Under the pieces are notes generated by a model. It was not told the DNA's origin, ran no database searches, and saw only the letters and a list, made by a program, of their open reading frames with translations. The translations under genes and the position numbers were made by a program. A DNA stretch of 8,935 nt from an uncultured Angelakisella sp. (GTDB lineage Bacteria; Bacillota; Clostridia; Oscillospirales; Ruminococcaceae): contig CAJFUT010000007.1 in the NCBI GenBank assembly GCA_904420255.1, forward strand, positions 1-8,935. Direction: 5' to 3'. Position 1 is the first letter of the stretch. Each line of letters starts with the position of its first letter. Below are positions 1-4,775 of the stretch, piece after piece.

Positions 1-166
1 GATGCCTGACTTCTTCTCAAACCACAAATATTTCCCATGGCACAACGAAAAAAGAATCCTAACGATTCAGGCAAATCAAAAATAGAAAGAAGCGCAACGT
101 TTCAGAAATCAGTATCCCAACGGTGAAAGCTAATCTAAGGGAGAGGAAGGCGCTGCGCAGCAGAAA
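1..166. other. Non-coding, AT-richer stretch with no recognised gene
   Basis: I see no convincing gene here. A short frame open from position 2 to a TAG at 83-85 (27 codons, MPDFFSNHKYF...) has no visible ribosome binding site, matches no family I know, and could be either chance or the tail of a gene that starts before the window. The stretch contains a 10-bp near-direct repeat, AACGATTCAG at 61-70 and AACGTTTCAG at 96-105, spaced 35 bp start to start; its meaning is unknown. Base composition is clearly lower in GC than the rest of the window. Confidence 0.6.
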
Positions 167-201
167 AAGGGATTCCAAAGGCCCCGCCTTTGGAATCCCT
201 T
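167..201. terminator. Bidirectional intrinsic terminator hairpin
   Basis: A perfect 16-bp stem (167-182 pairing with 186-201) closes a 3-nt CCC loop. Read on the minus strand the stem runs straight into a five-T tract (168-164); read on the plus strand it is followed by GCTTTT. It could end transcription from either side, either a plus-strand gene upstream of the window or minus-strand transcripts. It also insulates the permease promoter from upstream read-through. Confidence 0.8.
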
Positions 202-228
202 GCTTTTCCGGGGCGCGGGGATTATAAT
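200..228 (+). promoter_or_regulatory. Possible weak sigma-A promoter after the terminator
   Basis: A perfect TATAAT (223-228) is preceded at 17 bp by TTGCTT (200-205), which shares only the TTG with the consensus -35 box. It begins in the last bases of the terminator hairpin. If active, it would start a transcript near 235 that reads through a 64-codon frame (261-455) lacking a ribosome binding site and on into the permease gene, so it would act as a second, distal permease promoter. The -10 match could be chance. Confidence 0.3.
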
Positions 229-377
229 AGATTTGCCGTTATAACCGGATCCAATGTTAAATGCATTTTAAGGTTTTTTTCCCCTTCCTCACCGGAGGGA
301 ACCTCCCGCCGTTCCCATCTCGAGCCAAAATGACAAATGCCACAAAAAAAGCCCCGGACTTATGGGCGGATTGTGGA
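229..377. other. Intergenic stretch upstream of the permease promoter
   Basis: No supportable gene. A 64-codon frame (261-455, plus strand) opens with ATG, but no purine-rich ribosome binding site precedes it, its residue make-up is not family-like, and it runs across the promoter and palindrome at 378-437. A short GGAGG-GAA-CCTCC inverted repeat at 294-306 is too small to interpret. Confidence 0.5.
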
Positions 378-406
378 TTGATTTTGCGCCTCTCTCCCTG
401 TAAAAT
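378..406 (+). promoter_or_regulatory. Sigma-A-type promoter of the permease gene
   Basis: TTGATT at 378-383 (-35) and TAAAAT at 401-406 (-10) are separated by the ideal 17 bp. The predicted start point is about 412-414, giving a leader of about 70 nt before the TTG start at 482. This is the best plus-strand promoter in the window and lies immediately upstream of a palindrome suited to repressor binding. Confidence 0.7.
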
Positions 407-414
407 AGTATCAA

Positions 415-437
415 AGTTTGTATATTGTATACAAACT
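415..437. promoter_or_regulatory. Palindromic operator candidate over the transcription start
   Basis: Perfect inverted repeat: AGTTTGTATA (415-424), spacer TTG, TATACAAACT (428-437). A second, nested perfect palindrome, TTGTATACAA, sits at 425-434. It begins just downstream of the -10 box and covers the predicted start point and early transcribed region, the classic place for a repressor to block initiation. TTGTATACAA-like palindromes are typical of GntR-family (FCD subgroup) regulators, so a GntR-type repressor of the permease is a reasonable guess. No regulator gene is in the window. Confidence 0.6.
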
Positions 438-469
438 GGGATGAAGAGAAAATAAGGAAGTAAGAAAGT

Positions 470-474
470 GAGGA
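470..474 (+). promoter_or_regulatory. Ribosome binding site that sets the permease TTG start
   Basis: GAGGA at 470-474 lies 7 nt before the TTG at 482. The next in-frame ATG (503) has no comparable site, so the TTG start is preferred. Confidence 0.65.
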
Positions 475-481
475 ATGTTAC

Positions 482-1762
482 TTGGACAGCGGAACATTGA
501 AGATGGTTGCCCTGGTATTGTTTGCCGCCACGTATCTGGCGCTGCTGGCCTTCCCCAAAATCCGCGCCTTCATCGCGGCGGGGTCCGCGGCCATTTTTGT
601 CATCATCGGCGCCCTGCCGGTGGAGGACGTCATTTCCACCATCGACTGGAACGTGCTGATGATGATCGCCGGCACCATGGGCACCGTCTATCTTTTCATC
701 GAATCCAAAATGCCCGCCCTCATGGCGGACGTCATCATCGACAAGGTGCCCAACGTCAAGTGGGCGGTGATCTCCCTGGCCCTCTTCGCCGGGATCATCT
801 CCGCCTTTGTGGACAACGTGGCCACCGTGCTGATGGTGGCCCCTGTGGCCCTGAACATCTCCAAGAAGCTGGGCATCTCCCCGGTGCCCAGCGTCATCTC
901 CATCGCCATCTCCTCCAACCTCCAGGGGGCGGCCACCCTGGTGGGGGACACCACCTCCATCCTCCTGGGGGGCCACGCCGGGATGGATTTCCTGGACTTT
1001 TTCGTCTATAACGGCCGGCCCGGTATGTTCTGGGTGGTGCAGGTGGGGGCCATTGTTTCCACCTTTGTGCTGGTGGTGCTGTTCCGCAAGGAGAACCAGC
1101 CGGTTTCCATCGACCAGCGCACCGTGGTCACCGACTACTTCCCCTCGGTGCTGCTCTCCGGCACGGTGATCCTGCTGATCCTGGCCTCCTTCCTGCCCAA
1201 CAAGCCCGCCCTCATCAACGGCTACATCTGCATGGGGCTTTTCCTCATCGGACTGATCCGGGATTTCATCCGCACCAGGGACGCCTCGGTCTTTGTCCGG
1301 GCCGTCAAGGAGATCGACTTCTTCACCCTGCTGCTGCTGGCCGGCCTCTTTGTGGTCATCGGCGGCATCACCGAGGTGGGGATTGTGGACGACATCGGCC
1401 AGCTCTTCCTCAAGATCACCGACAACCCCTTCATCATCTACACCCTGCTGGTCTGGATGTCGGTAATCCTCTCGGCCTTCATCGACAACATTCCCTATGT
1501 GGCCACCATGCTGCCGGTGGTGGGCACCATCTCCTCCTCCCTGGGGATGGACCCCACCCTCTTCTACTTCGGCCTGCTGGCCGGCGCCACCCTGGGCGGC
1601 AACCTGACCCCCATCGGCGCCTCGGCCAACATCACCGGCCTGGGGATCCTGCGCAAGGACGGCTACGAGGTGAAGGCCTCCACCTTCATGAAGATCAGCG
1701 TGCCCTTCACCCTGGCCGCCGTCACTTCCGGCTACATCCTCCTCTGGCTCATCTGGGGCTGA
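482..1762 (+). CDS. ArsB/NhaD/SLC13-type (ion transporter superfamily) permease
   Basis: This is a 426-residue polytopic inner-membrane transporter with roughly 11-12 hydrophobic segments. Family hallmarks are duplicated in two pseudo-symmetric halves: a DN-containing helix at D111-N112 (FVDNVATVLMVAP) and again at D335-N336 (FIDNIPYVATMLP). Re-entrant-loop-like motifs follow each one, QGAATLVGDTTS at about 148-159 and GGNLTPIGASANI at about 372-384. This architecture is shared by ArsB arsenite pumps, NhaD Na+/H+ antiporters and SLC13/CitM carboxylate carriers; the sequence alone does not settle the substrate. Length is normal for ArsB/NhaD-like proteins. The TTG start is chosen for the GAGGA site 7 nt upstream; ATG at residue 8 is the alternative. 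The gene appears monocistronic, with its own promoter and palindrome upstream and a hairpin terminator 20 bp after the stop. No ars genes or arsenic regulator are nearby, which argues against a dedicated arsenic role. Confidence 0.9.
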   Translation: MDSGTLKMVALVLFAATYLALLAFPKIRAFIAAGSAAIFVIIGALPVEDVISTIDWNVLMMIAGTMGTVYLFIESKMPALMADVIIDKVPNVKWAVISLALFAGIISAFVDNVATVLMVAPVALNISKKLGISPVPSVISIAISSNLQGAATLVGDTTSILLGGHAGMDFLDFFVYNGRPGMFWVVQVGAIVSTFVLVVLFRKENQPVSIDQRTVVTDYFPSVLLSGTVILLILASFLPNKPALINGYICMGLFLIGLIRDFIRTRDASVFVRAVKEIDFFTLLLLAGLFVVIGGITEVGIVDDIGQLFLKITDNPFIIYTLLVWMSVILSAFIDNIPYVATMLPVVGTISSSLGMDPTLFYFGLLAGATLGGNLTPIGASANITGLGILRKDGYEVKASTFMKISVPFTLAAVTSGYILLWLIWG

Positions 1763-1782
1763 GCGGTGTTCTCAACCGCTGC

Positions 1783-1820
1783 AAAAGGGGGAGGGACCCA
1801 TCCGGGTCCCTCCCCCTTTT
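1783..1820. terminator. Bidirectional intrinsic terminator after the permease gene
   Basis: A perfect 17-bp stem (1783-1799 with 1804-1820) has a 4-nt ATCC loop and AAAA/TTTT at its base, so it is T-ended on both strands. It lies 20 bp after the permease stop and also 19 bp beyond the stop of the small minus-strand frame ending at 1840, so it probably serves both convergent transcripts. Confidence 0.85.
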
Positions 1821-1839
1821 CGCGCCCCCGGGGGGCGGC

Positions 1840-1989
1840 CTATCCCCCGGCGCCCTTCCCCCTCCCCCCGGCGGCGGGAAGTTTTTCCTCCCCGCCCCGC
1901 CGGAGGCTCAGCCGCCAGGCCCGCCGCTTCACCCCGGCGCACAGGGCCATCACCAGGGCCAGGACGCATACCCCCGCCATTTCCGCCAT
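1840..1989 (-). CDS. Small single-span membrane peptide, hypothetical
   Basis: A 49-codon frame (ATG to TAG) begins MAEMAGVCVLALVMALCAG. Residues 4-20 form one hydrophobic span, followed by a basic stretch (KRR at 21-23, then R26, R29, R30) and a Gly/Lys/Arg-rich tail. Such a peptide would insert in the membrane with its basic tail inside the cell (positive-inside rule). The strongest evidence that it is real is an AAAGGAGG site exactly 8 nt before the ATG, as good as any in the window. A terminator hairpin lies 19 bp downstream and a possible promoter upstream at 2095-2124. I recognise no family. It could be a small membrane regulator, a hydrophobic toxin-like peptide, or a chance frame in GC-rich DNA. 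Confidence 0.5.
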   Translation of the reverse strand: MAEMAGVCVLALVMALCAGVKRRAWRLSLRRGGEEKLPAAGGRGKGAGG

Positions 1990-1997
1990 CTCCGCCG

Positions 1998-2005
1998 CCT
2001 CCTTT
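1998..2005 (-). promoter_or_regulatory. Strong ribosome binding site before the small peptide
   Basis: AAAGGAGG on the minus strand lies 8 nt before the ATG at 1989. A near-perfect anti-16S match at the right distance is the main reason for calling the short frame a gene. Confidence 0.6.
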
Positions 2006-2029
2006 CCTTGTGGAACCTGCCGCCCTGTA

Positions 2030-2045
2030 GTTAGCTATCGCTAAC
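2030..2045. repeat. Inverted repeat GTTAGC-N4-GCTAAC
   Basis: Perfect 6-bp arms (2030-2035 and 2040-2045) flank a 4-nt centre, in the leader region of the small minus-strand frame. It may be a protein binding site or a small RNA hairpin. A TTGACC at 2056-2051 on the minus strand lies just upstream of it but has no convincing -10 partner at standard spacing. Confidence 0.35.
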
Positions 2046-2054
2046 CTCCGGGTC

Positions 2055-2083
2055 AAAAGAAAGGAGCCACGCTCCTCTCTTTT
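2055..2083 (-). terminator. Terminator of the surface-glycan operon
   Basis: A 12-pair stem with one A-C mismatch has a GC-rich top (AGGAGC at 2062-2067 with GCTCCT at 2071-2076, 3-nt loop) and an A/T base. On the minus strand it runs into a T-rich tract (TTTCTTTT). It starts 10 bp after the stop of the last operon gene at 2093, so it is the natural end of the operon. Confidence 0.75.
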
Positions 2084-2092
2084 CCGACAGCT

Positions 2093-3946
2093 TTATTGTA
2101 CCCCCCCGGCGGGAGGCTTGTCAAGGGCGGCCAGGGCCGGCAGCAGCTCCTCCAGGGCCCCGGCCAGGGCCTGGTTTTCCTCGGGGCGCTTGACGGCGAT
2201 GCGGATATACTCCCCCGCCATCCCCTTCTTGGCCCCCAGGGTCTTGATGAGGATATCGAAGCGGTCCAGCAGGGCCTCGGCCAGCCCCTGGGCCGTGGCG
2301 CCCCCGGTGAGCTGGCACAGGAAGTAGTTGGCCTGGGAGGGGATCACCCGCAGCCCCGGGATCCCCTCCAGCCGGGCCCGGTACTCCCGGCGGACCTGGC
2401 GGAAGCGGTCCATGGCCTCCCGGTAATCCCCCTGGTACTTTCCGGCGATCTGGAGGAAAAATTCCCCGAAGGAATTGATGTTCCAGATGGGCACATCCCG
2501 GGCCACCGCCTCCACCAGCTCCTCCCGGCCGCTGGCCAGCACCCCCAGCCGCAGCCCCGGCACCCCGTAGGATTTGGAGATGCTTTTGACCACGATGAGC
2601 TGGGGGTTCTCCGCCAGCAGCTCCCGGGAAAGGAGGCTGGCCCCCGCCTCGTCGGCGAAGTCCACAAAGCTCTCGTCCACCACCAGGGAAATCCCCCGCT
2701 CCCCCGCCCAGGAGATGAGCCGCCCCACCTCCGCCCTGGGGAGATAGTTGCCCGAGGGGTTGTCGGGGTTCACCAGGATGAGGGCGGAAAGCTCCCGCCC
2801 CCCGAAAAAGTCCATCAGGTCCCGGGCGGTGTAGGCGTAATCCGGGCCGCCGGGGCGGTACTCCACCGCCTCCCCCTCCCCCATCCGCTGGGCGTATTCC
2901 TCAAAGGCGGGCCGCACCAGCCCCTTGGGGCCGGGCAGCAGCGCCATGAGGGATTTGATCAGCTCGGCGGCGCCGTTGCCCACCACCACCTGCTCCCGCC
3001 CCAGGCCGAAGGTTTTGGCCGCCAGGACCCGGTTGACCCCCATGCCGGAGGGGTAATCCGCCAGCAGCCGGCCGAAGCTGGCCTGCATCTCCTCCACCAG
3101 CCGCCGGGGCGGGAAGAAGGGGTTCACCAGGTAGCAGAAGTCCTTGAGGCGGGGGTACCGCCAGTAGCCGCCGTACCGGCGCTCCAGCCGCTCCAGCCGT
3201 TCCCGGGCCAGGGGGGAGAAGATGGATTCGGCGATGTCCAGGTCCTGGAGGTCGTCGATCTCGTACCAGGAAGCGCCGGTGAGGACCTTGGCCTTGATGC
3301 CGGGGCGGTCCAGGAGGGAGATGACCCGCAGCACCTGCTCGTAGTATTCGTTGTCCCCCAGGGCGGCGCTGTAGGCCTCCAGGAAGGGGACATAGCGGCT
3401 CCGGGAAAACTCCTTGCTGAATTTGTAGATATTCACCGTTTTGTAGTACCGGCCGATGTCGGAGAAGCGGAAATGGCCCTTGTCGAAAAAGCCCAGGATG
3501 CCCCCCTCCTCGTCGATGGTGAGGACGGTGCCGTCCATCCAGCTTTCGTATTTGGCCACCAGGGCCAGGGTGGGGTAGGGGTCCTTCACCAGGCAGTCCA
3601 GGGCGGCGTCCTCGAAGATCAGGTCGGACTCCAGCAGCAGGGTGTCCTCCTCCCGGAGGTAGTGCCGGGCCAGGTAAAGGGAGTAGATATTGTTGGTCTT
3701 GTAATAGATTTCGTTGGTGACATAGAGGACAGGGGTGGACACCCCCAGGGAGTCCACATATTCCCGCAGCTCCTCCCCGTGGTACCCCACCACCAGGATG
3801 ATCCGGGAAAGGCCCAGGGCCTCCAGCTGCCGGAGCATCCGCTGGATCAGGGTGACGCCGTTCACCTTCACCATGCATTTGGCGTTGGAGGCGGTCAGCT
3901 CCCCCAGGCGCTTGCCCATCCCCGCCGCCAGGATCATTGCCTGCAT
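2093..3946 (-). CDS. LicC-like nucleotidyltransferase fused to HisC/CobD-like PLP enzyme
   Basis: This 617-residue fusion has two domains. Residues 1-245 are a LicC-like sugar-phosphate/choline-phosphate nucleotidyltransferase: LAAGMGKRL (6-14) is the NTP-binding loop, VKVNG (26-30) and NNIYSLYLA (85-93) are LicC hallmarks, and D108 (LESDLIF) and D231 (EIDDLQD) match the two Mg-binding aspartates of LicC. Residues 265-605 are a fold-type-I PLP enzyme of the histidinol-phosphate aminotransferase/CobD group: NPDNPSG (393-399), D424 for the PLP ring nitrogen, K458 in SISKSYG for the internal aldimine, R466, and probably R582. Expected role: form a small amino-phosphate or amino-phosphonate and activate it with CTP. 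CobD relatives may decarboxylate rather than transaminate, so phosphoethanolamine from phosphoserine is one possibility and 2-aminoethylphosphonate another. ATG 3946 is chosen for its AAGGAGG site 8 nt upstream and the GNAT stop 1 nt away. It is the last gene of the operon. Confidence 0.88.
   Translation of the reverse strand: MQAMILAAGMGKRLGELTASNAKCMVKVNGVTLIQRMLRQLEALGLSRIILVVGYHGEELREYVDSLGVSTPVLYVTNEIYYKTNNIYSLYLARHYLREEDTLLLESDLIFEDAALDCLVKDPYPTLALVAKYESWMDGTVLTIDEEGGILGFFDKGHFRFSDIGRYYKTVNIYKFSKEFSRSRYVPFLEAYSAALGDNEYYEQVLRVISLLDRPGIKAKVLTGASWYEIDDLQDLDIAESIFSPLARERLERLERRYGGYWRYPRLKDFCYLVNPFFPPRRLVEEMQASFGRLLADYPSGMGVNRVLAAKTFGLGREQVVVGNGAAELIKSLMALLPGPKGLVRPAFEEYAQRMGEGEAVEYRPGGPDYAYTARDLMDFFGGRELSALILVNPDNPSGNYLPRAEVGRLISWAGERGISLVVDESFVDFADEAGASLLSRELLAENPQLIVVKSISKSYGVPGLRLGVLASGREELVEAVARDVPIWNINSFGEFFLQIAGKYQGDYREAMDRFRQVRREYRARLEGIPGLRVIPSQANYFLCQLTGGATAQGLAEALLDRFDILIKTLGAKKGMAGEYIRIAVKRPEENQALAGALEELLPALAALDKPPAGGVQ
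2095..2124 (-). promoter_or_regulatory. Candidate minus-strand promoter inside the end of the last operon gene
   Basis: On the minus strand a perfect TTGACA (2124-2119) and TACAAT (2100-2095, 5 of 6 matches) are separated by 18 bp. Transcription would begin near 2088, just before the hairpin at 2055-2083, and continue toward the small peptide gene. It overlaps the final codons of the nucleotidyltransferase/aminotransferase gene, so the match may be coincidental. The G-rich spacer is also unusual. Confidence 0.4.
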
Positions 3947-3947
3947 T

Positions 3948-4775
3948 TCAGTTCCCTCCTTGGTTTTCCCGGCCCGCTTCCGGCGGTTTCCGGGACAGCT
4001 TGCCGTATTCCGCCGCCACCTGCCGGCGGTCCCGGCGGAAGGCCCGGAGCAGCCGGGGATCGGTGACCATGCCGTACTGGTCCTTCCCTTCCCGGGCCGC
4101 CAGCCGGGCCACCCAATGGTCCAGCCAGTAGAAATAGAGGCTGTCCCGGTAGTCGGGGTGGACCACCAGCCCGCTGCTGATGAGAAACTCCGGGCACTCG
4201 GCGAAGGTGGCCACATGGGCGGCGATCCGCCCGTCCCGGCGGATGACGAAGCTGCGGCCCATGCCGGTGCGCATCCGCTCCCGGAGCTGCTCCGCCAGGC
4301 CCCCGGGGGTGTACTGCTCCCCCATTTCCGGGTCGGCGCAGATGAGGGCGGCGATCTCCGGCACGTCCTCCTCCCCCGCCTGGCGGATCTCCGCCTCCCC
4401 CTCCCCCGGCTGGGAGGCGTAGTCCCGGTCCCGCCGCAGCACCACCCCGTATTCCGCCGTGTAGTCCGGCAGCCGGGGGGCCAGGGCCTCTATGATCTCC
4501 CGCCTGGCCGAGATACCCGGGGGCTGCCGCCGCCGGATCAGCTCCAGCAGCTCCCCCGTGTCCTCAAAATCCCGGTCCCCGTAGAGCTGGAAGCTGCCGT
4601 GGTACTCCATGGCCACCTTCCCCAGCCCCGCCCCGTCCTCCTGGAACCACGCCGCCATGTGGGGGTTATCCAGGCCGTAGACCCAAAGGTCGGCGTAGAG
4701 GTAAAGGCACCGGGGCAGGTCCTTCCTGAGGTAATCCAGCACCCGGGGCAGGTCCTCCCTGGTCATCCGCTTCAT
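3948..4775 (-). CDS. GNAT-fold acetyltransferase-like protein, two-part
   Basis: A 275-residue cytoplasmic protein. Residues about 127-260 look like a GNAT acyltransferase domain: IRQAGEEDVPEIAALI opens it, FVIRRDGRIAAHVATFAE gives the central strands, and SGLVVHPDYRDSLYFYWL sits where the acyl-CoA pyrophosphate loop should be. Residues 1-100 form a separate alpha/beta part resembling the degenerate N-terminal half of two-domain GNAT proteins. The usual R/Q-x-x-G-x-G/A glycine loop is replaced here by R210-DSLYF, so CoA binding may be altered or lost. The start overlaps the LicD stop (ATGA, 4775-4772) with AAAGGAGG 7 nt upstream, and the stop lies 1 nt before the fusion-protein start; the three are certainly co-translated. 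In context it may acylate the amino group or sugar being installed. The substrate is unknown. Confidence 0.75.
   Translation of the reverse strand: MKRMTREDLPRVLDYLRKDLPRCLYLYADLWVYGLDNPHMAAWFQEDGAGLGKVAMEYHGSFQLYGDRDFEDTGELLELIRRRQPPGISARREIIEALAPRLPDYTAEYGVVLRRDRDYASQPGEGEAEIRQAGEEDVPEIAALICADPEMGEQYTPGGLAEQLRERMRTGMGRSFVIRRDGRIAAHVATFAECPEFLISSGLVVHPDYRDSLYFYWLDHWVARLAAREGKDQYGMVTDPRLLRAFRRDRRQVAAEYGKLSRKPPEAGRENQGGN
3955..3961 (-). promoter_or_regulatory. Ribosome binding site that sets the fusion-protein start
   Basis: AAGGAGG on the minus strand lies 8 nt before ATG 3946, inside the end of the preceding gene. It shows that the much longer open frame reaching back to 4216 is not the true start; that extension is low-complexity and overlaps the GNAT gene. 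Confidence 0.75.

Noticed and set aside
261..455. 64-codon plus-strand frame upstream of the permease
   Set aside because: No ribosome binding site before its ATG, no recognisable family, and it runs through the promoter and palindrome at 378-437.
257..976. 239-codon minus-strand frame opposite the permease gene
   Set aside because: His/Gly/Asp-rich shadow of the permease codons, crossing the promoter and operator region without any initiation signal.
2101..2107. Seven-C tract at the end of the fusion gene as a phase-variation or slippage site
   Set aside because: It is only a few codons from the stop, so slippage would alter just the last residues, and similar short G/C runs are common throughout this GC-rich window.
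2093..3150. PhnW-type (class V) 2-aminoethylphosphonate transaminase as the identity of the PLP domain
   Set aside because: The NPDNPSG, DESFVDF and SISKSYGVPGLRLG motifs are those of the HisC/CobD (class I/II) group. A phosphonate substrate remains possible, but the enzyme class does not match PhnW.
2096..4066. 656-codon plus-strand open frame antisense to the fusion gene
   Set aside because: Rich in Gly, His, Pro, Gln and Val with no family-like blocks. It mirrors a real minus-strand gene whose domains and ribosome binding site are clear, and GC-rich codon bias commonly keeps the antisense frame free of stops.
3947..4216. N-terminal extension of the nucleotidyltransferase frame back to 4216
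   Set aside because: The extension is Gly/Trp/Arg/Ser-rich and overlaps the GNAT gene; LicC-like proteins begin a few residues before LAAGMG, and ATG 3946 has a strong ribosome binding site.
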